Source: Sipunculus nudus (lineage: Eukaryota; Annelida; Sipuncula; Golfingiida; Sipunculidae). From it: 64,000 nt of DNA. The DNA is taken from positions 52,366,079-52,430,078 of the forward strand of contig CM049309.1 in the NCBI GenBank assembly GCA_026874595.1, read 5' to 3'. Shown in pieces: positions 11,741 through 23,994 of this stretch. A program made the position numbers and the translations under genes. Below the pieces are notes generated by a model that was not told the origin of the DNA, made no database searches, and saw only the letters and a program-made list of their open reading frames with translations. The first letter of the stretch is position 1, and every line of letters starts with the position of its first letter.

Positions 11741-12409
11741 ACATAATTATTTATCTCATATAAGCATTCATCTCAGGCTGTTCGTTCATTGTAGCTGAAT
11801 GTAAATGTAATGGGCTAAACCATCCAAGCACACAGACTTACTATCTCCAATTCACCCATCTTATAAGTTATTATGATTCTGTGTGTGAGTAAACAAGGTC
11901 CACATCAACCATAACATGTTTACCATAACAGAACTGCATGACCGAAGGTCTGATCTTAGGCATGCACAACTGCCAAACAGGGAGATGAAACTTGAACAAA
12001 GAAATATGGAATAAACTGCATTTGGAAGCTCAAAATTTTCTTAACATCTGCCATTTTAAGAAGTGAGGTATGGCCACCAGGTGGCATATGTGCTATGTTT
12101 GTTTTGTGCCACTGATCGTACCTGGGTAAGCTTTATCCCAATTTGTGTACAGGACCATTCAAACAGTTTTAAAATGAAATATTGGCAGATACCATTAAAG
12201 ATATCAAGGAGGAAACACTTGTCTATATATATATGCATGTATATTTATCATAGCTAAAATGTGAAAAGGTCCTTTTATATCAAATGGCTCATGCTCTATT
12301 GCTAGAGTGCCAAATACTGTTTTGAGTATGATATATGCACTGAACAGCTGCAGAAGCATGTTTGGAATCCAGTCTACCTTTTCAGGTATGAAAAATAAAA
12401 CTTAAAAGA
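11741..12409. other. Unassigned sequence
   Basis: No ORF, RNA gene or repeat partner recognised in this AT-rich stretch. Confidence 0.3.
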
Positions 12410-12595
12410 CATTTTCTCCGTTTCATTTTCTCCTATTTTCTTTGAATGTATTGCAGCTGATGTCTCTGAGCACTATCATACCACTGATCCTAGGATGAAA
12501 TGCCAATGAATGTCAGACGTCTCAATTAGGACTCAAACCTGCAATCTAATTATAAGGAGTCCAACATTCTAAATGCTAAGCCCTGGAAGACTATA
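12410..12595 (-). mobile_element. tRNA-derived SINE (minus strand)
   Basis: On the minus strand, 12595 to 12529 reads like a degraded tRNA: an A-box-like GGCTTAGCATTTAGAATG, then GTTGGACTCCT (an anticodon-arm-like segment), then a B box GGTTTGAGTCC (12539-12529). The cloverleaf cannot be closed, so this is not a functional tRNA. A non-tRNA body of about 120 bp follows towards 12410. Confidence 0.5.
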
Positions 12596-13918
12596 CACCA
12601 AACAGAGTGATTTAGATTTATATATGTCTGTTTAGGAAGGGCCATCTATTGAGTAAAGAGGGAACTATTTAAGTTATTTTACAATAATGAATACAGGGGG
12701 CTGCCACCGGCACCCCCTCCCCCCTCTGGTGGGACCCTGGATCCTTCATGCTCTAATATAATGAACTCTGGGTTTTAGCAATATCCATACAGGGAATTTT
12801 AATGTTCACTAATTGTTAGTAAACAACAATTTATTTGACACCCAGGGCTTTATATGTATTGTTTCTTGATGTTTACTGGATTCTAAGCATGTACCCAAAA
12901 ATATAAGCATTTCTGATATTATTACCAAAAACCTAAGGTTACCCTTTGATGGGACAGACCATAAATTGACTATAATGTTTATAAAAAAATAATACTAAAT
13001 GTCCAAAAATTGGTAAACCATTACTAATTAATTATTTATGGTGATGTTCGGATCATTTTCTTTGGTCTGAGCAAAGGACATATTAGAATTGTCAATCTGG
13101 CAGCACCAGGAACAACACCCGTACTGGAACTTGCTTCCTTTGGCTTGGTGTGACATACACGTCACAAGTTAACGTCCCCAACACTGTGTAGCCGGTGTCA
13201 CGTCCAGTCAAAGGACACATTTAAATGCTGCAGGCAACTTACCGACAAGAGTTAGTATTACGATTCCTGGTAATATGAATATGGTGTTATCTATGCCTTC
13301 TTTGACGGGGCCTTTCGGGTCGCTGAGCTCGACCATCTTGGAGACTTGCGACCAAGTCTGTCAGTCTGTCGTTCACCTGTATACAAACACCTGTCTGCTA
13401 CCAAAATGGACGGGGCCCCGTGGTATCATGGGAACCGGCACATTGGTACACACGATGCTCAACAGATGGCGATACCAGCGGAATAGTTTAATTAATCAGT
13501 CAATCGACAGGTGGCCCCACTTTTCCACCAGGTCAAAGTACATGTTCATGTATATTCTTTGGCATTGTCGAGATGACCAAAATTATATGAATATCAGACT
13601 TTTTAACAGGAAATTTACTTAATATATTCTGCCGTATTCTAAAAAGAAATTCCCGAATTTAAAGATACTTCAACGCAAATTACTGGTCCATATTGTTCGG
13701 GAAGTACATTGACCGGTAGTATCTGTTATATATGCAGTAGCTAGGGGGCCTATTTGGTACATTCCGCTATCTGTTGCTACCCGTTCCAAGGCGAATTCTT
13801 TTTCCATATTTGTTTATTTTTCATGTTTTCTGTTATAACTGTTCTTAAATATGTCCCCTCAGTTTCGACTCCTGTCGATAAATTCCCTGGTTATGTGGTA
13901 GCAGATCAAAGGATATAT
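12596..13918. other. Unassigned; contains a GC-richer segment at 13060-13560
   Basis: The 13060-13560 part has clearly more G+C and CpG than its surroundings and contains CACGTCAC (CRE-like), CCATCTTGG and CAAAATGGACGGGG (both YY1-like). That would suit a CpG-type promoter or an old repeat. No splice donor or coding exon could be tied to it. Confidence 0.3.
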
Positions 13919-14387
13919 ATACGCTCCCGAGGCAGCGGAAATCTTGCGCTTCTAAAGAAGCTACTGATTTTCCCGCTGCCTGCTTTGACCGTTTATGATG
14001 CACTTTAACACCAGGTGGTGGGCCTGTCTGCTGAAAGACTTCTGATGTGACTATCAGCCAACCAAATGCCAGTCAACAAACACTCGACAGGCATCAGGCT
14101 CCGCCCAAAAACTACGTGTGGGGCCATTCTCTGTGAGCATGTGGCCTGTTCAAACGGTCGCCGGGGCGATGAGCTGTCACTCAAAACGAAATCAACAACA
14201 TTAGCTCCGTGTATTCCTCGCTTTGCTGGTAAACCGTTTTGTCTTCCAGCACAGGGTCTTATCAGATAGACCAAAATACAGTGCTCCCCTCTGGTGTAGA
14301 GATTCAGGATACGAGGTCAAAACAAACAGCGCTTACGATATACGTATAGAAGGCCTATAGGTAAAGCGCTGTGCGAAGAGCGTAATC
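13919..14387 (+). mobile_element. MITE-like family G, copy A
   Basis: About 470 bp, GC-richer than its surroundings, matching 19853-20326 in reverse at roughly 90% by eye, plus a copy cut by the window end at 63913-64000. The ends are inverted relatives: TACGCTCCCGAGGCAGCGG on the left, and inward from the right TTACGCTCTTCGCACAGCGC. On the minus strand an open frame (14274-14005, 89 codons) aligns in phase with the frame in copy B. No known domain is recognised. Confidence 0.6.
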
Positions 14388-15732
14388 AAAGGAGTAAAAC
14401 TGTAATCGGTATATTTGTATTCTTTTTTACCCTCGTAAAGCTTCGTTTACTTGGTGCGCGAAACGCAGTCAGTGTTATGCGCAAACTTTCTTTTCGCTCT
14501 ATTTATTTTATCACAAACCATTTACTTGGCACGTGGTATGCGAAATGCGATATGAGACCCGCAGTAAAATTTATTTGTTTCAAACATCTTTTACCAGGAT
14601 AGCCTATATTCAGCTCATTTGCTGGTTTTCAACAAGGCCCTGGATAAAGTTAGAACATATAAAATGAATAAAATATACATTATACAGATACAGATTAAAC
14701 ATGACATAGTGCTATATACATGTATATTAAACACATACTTCAATACATGCATAGCGCGAACGATTAAAAGATTTTACGCAGTAATGGAACATAGTCGTTA
14801 CATAGAAGACATTGAAAATAAAATAAATGGGAATATTTCGTGGAGAACTGAATCCGCATACCACTCGCAGTAAAGCCACCATGGGACATAGTTCCCCCTT
14901 AGTATTTGACCGGGAAAGCAGCGTGATCTAGGGTTTTGTTACGTCACCAGTCCCATGTATACTGCAGTGTTTGAGAAAAGTGGTAAAACAGAATTATTTG
15001 TGGATAATGGAATCCGCATGCTGCGCGTAGCAAAGCTAAACTAGTGGCAGGAAATTGTTCCCAAATCATGTAATGATATCATGGCGAAACAATGATAAGA
15101 AAAAGACCGATGATCGATAATCGATTATAAATCGATCATGTAATGTATACCTTCTATATAACCGAGAAGTCTGTTGTAAAGAATTCTTCCTAAACTGTTG
15201 ACCGAGAAAATTAAATCACGCTTAAAGGTCAAGGTAAATATTTGGTTGTTGATACTTGCTCGCTGTACCAGGTCCAGTTTTAATGGTATTAAATGGTATT
15301 AATGTCCTATCTTTCTTATATTTCTGAGCAGATTAGACTCTTTTTCTGGACGAAAGTGATGTGATTATAATCTCTTTCCTTGTGTCCATGCACACATAAT
15401 TGACTGTGGTCGACTACACTAAAATGTAACCAACTTGAACGATTGTTAATCGGCACAACACTATGGCCACCAAGGGACCTGGTAACGAGGTATTTGACCC
15501 ACGAAAGCAGAGCTGTCTAGTGGGGTTTACATCACTGATCCGTATCTCAAGAATATTCCGCTGCCGCAATCCTAATGCCTCACACTGCGCGCCAACTAAC
15601 TGTAGCTTTATATTACTTTGCTGTTTCCGCCAAATTCCCATTAGCAAGCCAAACAAGGATCTGACCGCTACACTTTAAGATGATATACCGGTACATGTAC
15701 TTCGTTTCACCCTGCGAACTGCTTTTGCGTGA
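14388..15732. other. Unassigned; local imperfect duplications at 14830-15065
   Basis: Two related blocks are visible, 14830-14900 and 14992-15065, sharing AATCCGCAT...CGCAGTAAAGC and AGTTCCC-type ends. A further pair shares GTATTTGACC...GAAAGCAG (near 14899 and 15490). An ATCGATAATCGATTATAAATCGATC cluster, a set of overlapping dyads, lies at about 15112-15139. No gene recognised. Confidence 0.35.
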
Positions 15733-15925
15733 AAAATGAACAAGCCTGCATGCGTTTGGACCGAAATCACTATACTTCCAATCAAATCCAAGGAGCCAAA
15801 AGTTAACGCGCCGTCTCTATATAAGACCACATGCACCAGCAACAGGATGCACTTACAATTAAGGCTATATTTGATTGGGTCAGATTTTCGATGGCCCTAT
15901 GGCAATGCTAAACGTTTAATTCGAA
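15733..15925 (+). repeat. Dispersed repeat H, copy 1
   Basis: About 190 bp matching 61196-61432 in reverse. Shared blocks in order are AATGAACAAGCCTGCA, CAATCAAATCCAA, ACATGCACCAG, TTTGATTGG and GGCAATGCTAAACG. Two related copies show that this is a repeat; its class is unknown. Confidence 0.5.
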
Positions 15926-15966
15926 ATTAGCAACATGCGGGTCATCAAGTGGCGTCAATTTATTTT

Positions 15967-16342
15967 CCAGGGTGGAAGGGGGGTGGGGGGGGGGGTGATA
16001 TATATATATATATATATAGCGTGTGCATGTATATCACTTATAACATGTATAGCATTTCAAATTTATTACAATTAAGTATAAGGTTTTTAGAAAATGAAGT
16101 ATTTTGTTTCCTGTAAAAGTTAACTCTTAACCAGGTTTAGATATAATATTTCAAAGTTAATTAATTCATCAATGGAACAAAATTTTATATTTTTATTTAT
16201 TAATATAATTCATTTGCAATATATAAATTTTATTGTCTGAAAGGTGGGGGGGGGGGGGAGGTTATTACATAAATTGACCCCCCCCCTTCCACTTGGCAAA
16301 AAGTGGGTGGGGGATATATACCCCCATCCCCCCATACCCTGG
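15967..16342. mobile_element. G-run MITE with CCAGGGT ends
   Basis: The left end is CCAGGGTGGAAGGGGGGTGG; the right end read inward is CCAGGGTATGGGGGGATGGG. Between them are a (TA)n, AT-rich filler and a second internal G-run/C-run pair (about 16245-16290). Length about 375 bp, no ORF. Target duplication unclear. Confidence 0.5.
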
Positions 16343-16849
16343 GTGCATCTGGTACATTTAAGCATGTGACAAGTCATTTGACTGGTTCAACTGCCTTGTT
16401 AATTATTAATAAAATATACGGTTGAGCAATTTTAAAGGGTATCTGGCAAGCGTGTATATAATTGCTAGGGTCCTTCTGGTAGGAAGGTGTTTTCAATTGC
16501 ATCAATGCTATTAATCTGCCCTGTGTATGTTTTTCATCCAGTTTGGTATAATGGCAGTGCATGTGCATGTGACCTTCAAACTTACATAAATATTTTTAAT
16601 TCATCGTGGTAGACCCTTTATAATTTCGGTAAAGCTGACTAATATATTTGGTCAACATTAACTACCACTTCTTCTTCTTTCATCCAAAATATTGGTTAAT
16701 AACGACAATTTGATATTAATTAGTAAGACCAAAGTTTCAAGCTATAAATTGTTTGAAAACATTACCACCAAGCAATTTTTTTAGATTAAAGATTTTACAA
16801 ATCTGTTTTTAAAGTATGGTCCTATCTATGATTTACATCTGCTCACCAG

Positions 16850-16919
<70 letters not shown>

Positions 16920-17686
16920 TGAGAGTCATTATACTATGTATGCAGTCACATGAATTCGGGAATCTAAATTTCTACGAAGACATGTAGGATTTTAATAGTA
17001 TAAATAGGCCTAAATGTATCTCTCACCCATTCAATATATCTCGCTTACTCTGCAGAATTCCTTATCAAATCATGAAAACTGGAATATTAATCTTTGCTGC
17101 TTATTTTAGAAAAAAAAAAGTGGAAAAGTTCAATTTGGATCACTGAACACAGTTAAACAGGTGACCCTACCCGCATCTTGTAACCAGAAAGCAATCAAAT
17201 TATTCATTTATTTAGGCCTATTCCTGACGACTTTGGTCAGTCCTGACGTCGTTCACAATCGTCGTTTTTTTAGTTTAACACTGACGTTACTGTATATAAG
17301 AAATACGTACCTTCAATTGTACAATTTTGACGATCAACCTGATTTAAATTATTATAAGATGCGTTAACGAAAATAATTAAAAACTCAAATCATGTTAATT
17401 AAAGCCCACATTTTTATAACTTTTTTTTTTATGAAACATTAATTTTTTCTAATCTATCTATCTATGGAAAAGTGGAAAATATCATTTCCGCTTGCAGAAA
17501 CTGGGTCAACATGGGTGGCGCCACCAGAGGCTTATTTATACATATCTACCACATGTCCTGACGCTGCGCAGAACCATTCTCTTGTCTCTCAAGAGCTCAT
17601 TTATCGTTGAAACGGTCTCTGGCGGAGGGTACACAACTACTTGTACACATTTACATATATATCATTCTTTTCCATTGTTAACCAAC
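16343..17686. other. Unassigned AT-rich sequence upstream of the tRNA gene
   Basis: Contains the (TA)n run at 16852-16918. No coding exon or other RNA gene was recognised. The last 180 bases before the tRNA are less AT-rich, with no clear upstream element. Confidence 0.35.
16852..16918. repeat. (TA)n microsatellite, 67 bp
   Basis: Uninterrupted TA dinucleotide run. Confidence 0.97.
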
Positions 17687-17758
17687 GCGTCGGTGGTGTA
17701 ACGGTCAGCATGGTTGCCTTCCAAGCAATCGACCCGGGTTCGACTCCCGGCCGACGCA
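17687..17758 (+). tRNA. tRNA-Gly (anticodon TCC)
   Basis: A 72-nt cloverleaf folds completely. The acceptor stem GCGTCGG (17687-17693) pairs perfectly with CCGACGC (17751-17757), followed by discriminator A. The anticodon stem GTTGC/GCAAT encloses loop CTTCCAA, with anticodon TCC at 17720-17722, reading GGA glycine codons. The T arm CCGGG-TTCGACT-CCCGG is perfect. Internal RNA polymerase III promoters are intact: A box TGGTGTAACGG (17694-17704) and B box GGTTCGACTCC (17737-17747). There is no intron, and CCA is not encoded, as in eukaryotic nuclear tRNA genes. A T5 terminator follows five bases after the end. It is the only intact tRNA seen here, with no sign of a tRNA cluster or tRNA-derived SINE tail. 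Confidence 0.97.
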
Positions 17759-17762
17759 GTCG

Positions 17763-17767
17763 TTTTT
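17763..17767 (+). terminator. RNA polymerase III terminator of tRNA-Gly
   Basis: TTTTT run beginning five bases after the tRNA 3' end, the usual Pol III stop signal. Confidence 0.8.
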
Positions 17768-18725
17768 CATTTCTTTAAATAATCCTGTGAATTTATTTTC
17801 GTTTTCTTCTCTATGTCTCCCTTTTTTATTACATAATTTTGTTTTCAGGGTATTTTCTCCCCAATATTCACTCAATCACATAACATGAAGAAAGTTAAGA
17901 AAATATAAAATAGTTGTTGTTTTGGTTTCCCTGAAGTCCCACAGATGGCGCACTGTTCACTATTCAGGTCACACAGAAATGCGCACACCCCTGAAATTTC
18001 AGGAGTGAACTTTTCATAGTAACCCCAACATATGGCATGCGTTGATGAATCCGTGATGTCACGGGATCATTCATTCAATAAATTAATATTGTCTGCGGTA
18101 TCCATGAAGATATTTAAAAATATTGATTTTAATTATGTCCTTCAAACCTGATTAGTAAATATCGAAAATAACTGAGAGAGCGCATATACTTACGTCCACG
18201 CCTGCACCCAGAATTATTAACAAAAAAATTTAACCGATTATTCCTTGGCCCGTGGTCAACTATTCAACAAAATTTCATTAAAATTCGATCAAATAAAAGG
18301 GAGATGCATTGAAGCCAAAGAAAAGTTCGAGTCAGAGGGCTTTCAGAAAAAAAAAATTTCGATCCGCCCCAAAAAGTGAACATTTTCAGTTGCTCAAGGG
18401 GTTTTGATTCTCAAAATTATGATTTTACAACGTATTTTAGTTTAAATGTACAAAAAAAATTTACTTTTTTCCAACCTTTGAAAAACTTTCCATTTAAGAT
18501 AGACATTAAAAAAAACACTTTTGACATTTGTTTACAATTCCAGTTGAACATATGGTGAAAATGGAATGTTAAGAACCATAAATGGCTGAGAAATATCAAT
18601 ATAGAATATATAGAACTAGCAAAAAAAAAAAAAAGAAAATAATAATAATAAATCTTAAAAAGTTTTCAGAAATCCCTAAGTTAAAATATTGTAGAGAATA
18701 TTTTTGTTTACAAGATGTCAAGATG

Positions 18726-18800
<75 letters not shown>

Positions 18801-19852
18801 GAGCAGCAGTTTAGGTTATATTAAGATAAAAATAAAACAAAGTGGTATCAGTTCCGAGACCTTAAAACAATGAAATACATGTTAGAGATATTTTATGGAG
18901 AAACAGATAAGCAGTGGTCTTGAGATGATCAACTGACATGTCTTCAGTGTTCCACAAAGAGGCAATTAGAAACGTGTTTTAAAAGAAATCTAACTAATCA
19001 TAATCAGATCATTTTGCTATTACACTTGATGTAACTCTTACTTGAAGTGATTCTCATGGAAGTGATTTTGGGAGGGGTTGGGTATATATAGTCAGACTTT
19101 GAAAAGGGCAAGTTTGTCTTCGGATCGTTACCCACCTACATCTGTATCTCCAACCTGTCACTTCCAGGTCAAGTGCGTCTTTGTCTTTGTTCTGATGACT
19201 TGACGGACCTTCTTATCATGATGTAGAACGCGTTTTACAGGGCGTAACATAAGCCCTACCTTGCGTGTCTATATAGTGCAATATAGGATGGGGCCACCTC
19301 TCACCGAGCTAGGCCTACATACATTAGTCAGTGTCAGGGCAATATATCAAACGGTTCATGATATAATTCGCGCGAAACGGCAAAAATGACTGACGGGCCG
19401 GTCACCTGATTTTACTACCGTGAATTAAAGGATTAAAGGGGCCTATTTCGATATCTGATGCATATTAAATGAAGATACTTGCAATGTAATGTAATTCCTA
19501 CATGTAATATAAATGTAATTCCTAAATTGGACATTTTAGTTAAAAATAAGCCAAAAGCACTTTTGTTTATATCCATGGTTTATAACATTTGGAGGTCGAC
19601 AAAATGGCCAATCGGTTGGGCAATGGCGAGAATCAGACGATCAAAAGTTTTGCAAATGATAAATGATTCCTCATACATTCTAAACACCTTTCAACTAGAA
19701 ACCTGTGTAGTCAACTCCTTCCAATTAATGTTTTTTTTTCTTCAGTTTTTCAACATGGGCACATGAACCATATTTACTATTATAGCTTGGCTACATAAGA
19801 ACCTTTCTTTGCGAGAATTACCTTCATTACATAAATCCCATTAAGCAGGAGA
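17768..19852. other. Unassigned sequence with a long (TA)n run
   Basis: No gene recognised. Apparent frames at 18376-18824 come from T-rich/A-rich sequence and the TA run. A GC-richer patch at about 19130-19430 has no splice or coding signal that can be supported. Confidence 0.3.
18727..18800. repeat. (TA)n microsatellite, about 74 bp
   Basis: TA run broken once by TATGTATA near 18783. Confidence 0.97.
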
Positions 19853-20326
19853 ATAGCTATGCTCTTCACACAGCGCTTTACCCATAGACCAACTACCTAT
19901 ATCGTACGCGCTGTTTGTTATGACCTTGTATCCTGAATATCTACACCAGAGGGGAGCACTGTATTTTGGTCCAATCAGATGAGACCCTGTGCTGGAAGAC
20001 AAAACGGTTAACCAGCCAAAGCGAGGAATACACGAAATCAATGTTGTTCATTTCGTTTTGAGTGACAGCTCATCGCCACCGTTTGAACAGGCCACGGGCT
20101 CAGAGAGAATTGTCCCACACGTGCTTTCTGGGCGGAGCCTGATGCCTGTCGAGTGTTTGTTGACTTGCATTTGGTTGGCTGATAGTCACATCAGCAGTTT
20201 TTTAAGCAGACAGGCCCATGTGCACCACCCGGTGTTTAAGTGCATCATAAACGGTCAAAGCAGGCAGCGAGAAAATCAGTAGCTTCTTTAGTAGCGCAAG
20301 ATTTCCGCTGCCTCGCGGGAGCGTAT
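19853..20326 (-). mobile_element. MITE-like family G, copy B
   Basis: Reverse-oriented copy of 13919-14387, from CTCTTCACACAGCGCTTTAC to CTGCCTCGCGGGAGCGTAT. The open frame shared with copy A runs here on the + strand from 19989 (97 codons). In the shared part the two differ by scattered substitutions and one 6-nt, phase-preserving deletion (two Arg codons absent here, after SSSP). Confidence 0.6.
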
Positions 20327-20584
20327 GGTGAATAGCTGCCTTTAAATCTGTAAATATTGTGGGGCAGGGATCGTTGTACACGCATCAAATAAAAAATTAC
20401 GTTTGATCGGTTCCTTCTATTCAAATTATTATTTATTGTGAAGGTAATCGCCTCCATTTTTTATGCTGACTTATCTAATTTTTAACCTAAGTATGTACAT
20501 CTGCAGAGTTTCCATTTCGGTTTTGGACTACTTGACTCGGCGGTAGCACTCGCTTCCTATCATTTTTATTTTGTATCCTTGTGT

Positions 20585-20617
20585 CACCTAGGCTACCGCA
20601 CCTGCGGGTCCTAGGTG
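20585..20617. other. Strong two-part hairpin
   Basis: CACCTAGG (20585-20592) pairs with CCTAGGTG (20610-20617). Inside, CCGCA pairs with TGCGG around a 2-nt loop, with a small asymmetric bulge (CTA versus GT, with the pairing register partly flexible). An AATAAA lies about 35 bp downstream. Function unknown. Confidence 0.45.
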
Positions 20618-21710
20618 TGTTTTTAAGTTTTCAAGTTTTTCAATGATGGCACAATAAAAGTTTCAGCAGGTGCAATTGTACTACATGCATCCGGTTTTCA
20701 ACACTTCTGGCCTCTGCCAGAATGGTATGCGATCATTCCCGTTCATGTGGGTTTGTGTGTGTGTCTGTGTGTTTGTTAACAGCATAACTCACCTAATCAT
20801 GAACAGTATCTCATGAAATGTTTAGGACATTTCAGGAATGGGCCCAGGAAGAATCGTTTAGATTTTGGTGTTGATCCAGAATATTGTGCGGTTTCTGGAG
20901 CGCCATCGAGGTATATTCACGAATGTACGGTAACTTGTTCACGAAAAAACCTGGAAATATGGGCAAAAAAAAGTGAATGCACAGAATGTCTAGCCTCATG
21001 CGCAGCGCATTGTGACCTGGCCAGCTATTCAGATCACGGTCGAGCGCCCAGCACCTCGGAGTGACGATGCCCAGTCTGTTCGCAGGACATTTTTTAAACG
21101 TGTGGTCTAAGACCTGAGGTCACTGGATGCAAACATGACAGAGGCACGCATCCATTGTGATGCAAATTTCTAGTTATGATATGGTAAATGGTACCCAGCG
21201 ACTTTATGCATGCGTATACATCTAGTTTCAAATGATCTTTGGTGAATAAACCAGGCATTTTTCGGAGTTTTGTACGCTCGATTCGTTACCTCCAAAAAGT
21301 TCCTGAATTCGGTTATACTTAGTGCTCGGGCATTGCCTTTGTCAACATTAATATACAATGTAAAGTTTTGAATTGCCGTGCTAGTCTTACTAAAATTTAT
21401 GTGAATCTGAATGTCACACCTGAGGAAGAGGCTCGGCTGAGCACCCGAAAGCTAGTGTATAAGAACCGTCACACAGCTATAGTCTTTTAAAAAGGTATCA
21501 ATCATCTACACTACTCTTTTTTATCAATGTACAATATAAGATATATATACACTGTTTACAATCATTTGTATCATGCACACAGCTTTATCATATGGAAGTA
21601 TTTATATAATCATAAAAGTATATATAGCCTATATCAATGCAAGAAAGAAAGAGCACTGCTAATGGAATGATTGCATGCAAGCAAACTGATTGCAGGATGA
21701 ATTAGAAGGC

Positions 21711-21712
<2 letters not shown>

Positions 21713-21785
<73 letters not shown>
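21713..21785. repeat. (TA)n microsatellite, 73 bp
   Basis: Uninterrupted TA dinucleotide run, followed by a shorter run at about 21803-21818. Confidence 0.97.
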
Positions 21786-21793
<8 letters not shown>

Positions 21794-22107
21794 GCAGCAA
21801 ACATATATATATATATAAAATAATTTCGATCTCAAGATGCCACATACAGCATCTTGACATTCTTCGTAGTTTTGTCTTGACCTTCATTTTATAGACATGT
21901 ATGGCATGTGCTGCTCTTTTCATTTTTAACTAAGCTTACTTTCGGTCAGGCTCGGCTGTGCGGATCGCCCGGTATATCCGTCATCGATCTCGCCATCTGC
22001 ATGGCTCTCTGTGTCTGAGTGTTGTGACCGTTTCAGGTCAATTAACTAGTTATAAATTAATTGACAGACATGGGCCTGGGTTGAGGCAGATAAATCATAT
22101 AAAATCG

Positions 22108-22339
22108 TAGAAGCGAATCCAGGGTGTGTGTGTGTGCGGGGGGGGGGGGCGGGGTAGTCCGCCCCCCCCCCCGTTTTTCATCAGAAGCAAAGTTTTTTAA
22201 GTTCTTCAGATGAAATTTTGCGGCATGGACCCCCCCCCCCCCTTTCCAGACCTGGGGACCCTTTTTTTTAGGGTTTTCATTAGTCCTCCTGGGTTGGAAC
22301 CCCCCCCCCCCCTTTTCCTAAATCCTGGATCCGCCCCTG
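22108..22339. mobile_element. G-run MITE with GGGGCGGATCC ends, copy 1
   Basis: The left end is TAGAAGCGAATCCAGGG; the right end read inward is CAGGGGCGGATCCAGGATT. The interior shares GCGGCATGGACCCCCCC, GGTTTTCATTAGTCCTCCTG and CCTTTTCCTAAATCCTGG with the copy at 47270-47478. Flanking five bases are AATCG and GATCG, a likely 5-bp target duplication with one mismatch. Several homopolymer C and G runs of 10 or more. No ORF of its own; superfamily not assigned. Confidence 0.65.
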
Positions 22340-23750
22340 GATCGGCATACAAATAATTTGCGCTTCGTTTAATCCTTTGAAGATAAAGTTTCGGGGGAAG
22401 ATTTCGCTTCGCAATTCCATAGAAACACATTGACATTTCCTTTTTTCCGCACGTCTCCATATACGAACCATATAAGGGACTGTTCTCTCAGCAATGACAG
22501 TTTTAACGAATTCAACACACGTGCATGCATGTATCCCTCGACTTCCGTTTCAAATATATATAGTCATGCTGGTTTCTCAGTAATGACTCTACATACATAC
22601 ATATATATATATATACATGTATACATGCACCGATTTCCACAAAAGTTGGCACAATCATATATACATATGCTTTTCAAATCGCGAATGTCACAACGCATAA
22701 ATTTGTAAAGGTGCACGTGGCCCAAAAATTAATATTCTTTCTATTGCATGTTTTCTCTTTATCCCTTCCGTAAGGATCGAGGAGGGATTACTAAAAATGG
22801 TCTGCGTCTGTCTGTCCGTCCGTCCCGCCCCATCACTGGTGCCAATCTTTCTTATATAGTTAGACATATATACTTATGTTCCTCCAGCAGGAGTATCATA
22901 GGACATAGAGGTCCATGTATGGACTAGTTAGAGGCTTTTGTTTACCCTAGTAAGTAGTTCGTTTTTCCCTGTTGTCACTTTTGTAGACCTATATATCATG
23001 TTTGATGCATAGGCTCGTTTTAAATCCTGTTTTTTCCTTAAGAGTGTTTTTTTTAAAGATATATTGTAGACAGTATCTTCTTCATGCATCGGCTGCATGA
23101 CTTTTTTTCTGAAAACTAAACTAGTAGGCCTATATCATTGATAATTTACACTCGGGGGGGGGGGGACATAGAATACATATTGTCGGATATTACAACATCG
23201 CTTGTTCTGAAATTGGCTGCATTATTTCTCTAAATATGGTATAACTTGTAACACATAACGTTCCAAAACCCTAATAGACCTATATTGGTCATGGCTAAAC
23301 TGGTCGCTACATTTAGGTAAATGGTATATATAAACACATGCACCAATTTCAAATTGGGCGGCAACTATAGTCATGATGCAAGTATAGTTTAGTTAATGGT
23401 CATTGCCAATGCAGGCGCAGATCCAGAGGGGGGTCGAACCCCCCCCCCCCCCTTTGTTATCAACCAACGCCCCTTTTTAGAGAAATCTTTTGCTAACGGG
23501 TGTATTGGGGTTCGAGACCCCCCCCCCCCACTTTTAACCAACGACCTTTGTTTTGGAAATGCATGACACCCGTTGACCCCTCCCTGCAAAAGATCCTGGA
23601 TCCGCGCCTGCAACATTTTGGTCTCTTTTCAATTTTCGTCTGTCTAAGTCTGTATCCAGGAAATTTCACAGGTTTAAAAAGCTCCCAAGTCTCCAGGCAC
23701 CAGTTTACAAACAGTTGGGTCTGCGTAGGCCTATACTATACTTTAGGCTT

Positions 23751-23787
<37 letters not shown>

Positions 23788-23994
23788 TTTATTTGGCGAC
23801 CAATATACTGGATGTACTTGGCAGTCGCATATTAAATATGATTGAGTACACTACTTTTTCTTTACCATGCTATGATATGGAGGTGTGCTGTGTTCCCTGC
23901 CTACGCTCTCAGGTATTTACATTAGTCTGTTCGACACCCACGGTACCAGTACCGGTAAAGTCTTGACGGGCTTGTTTACGCGGCCCCTCCTTCG
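22340..23994. other. Unassigned sequence around a second G-run MITE
   Basis: No gene supported. Short TCTGTCTGTCCGTCCGTCCC at about 22810 is probably a remnant of a pearl-like microsatellite. (TA)n followed by (TG)n at about 23753-23790. Confidence 0.3.
23412..23610. mobile_element. G-run MITE with CAGGCGCRGATCCAG ends
   Basis: The left end CAGGCGCAGATCCAG and the right end read inward CAGGCGCGGATCCAG match at all but one base. Internal C runs sit at about 23440 and 23520. Related by its ends to the copies at 22108 and 47270, but with a different interior, so a sister family. Confidence 0.6.

Larger units (their letters stand above)
20327..22107. other. Unassigned sequence with a hairpin and (TA)n
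   Basis: No gene is supported. The hairpin at 20585-20617 and the TA run at 21713-21785 are listed separately. A segment at about 21418-21460 (CCTGAGGAAGAGGCTCGGCT, then GAGCACCCGAAAGCTAG) resembles the tails of some retroelements, but nothing upstream supports an element. Confidence 0.3.

Noticed and set aside
12529-12595. Functional tRNA gene on the minus strand
   Set aside because: The tRNA-like head has decayed stems and no closing acceptor stem.
20813-21064. 83-codon Cys-rich frame as a small secreted protein
   Set aside because: No signal peptide, the Cys spacing is irregular, and no splice or promoter context was found.
21418-21480. Penelope/LINE 3' end
   Set aside because: Only a short tail-like phrase is seen, with no reverse-transcriptase-like sequence upstream on either strand.
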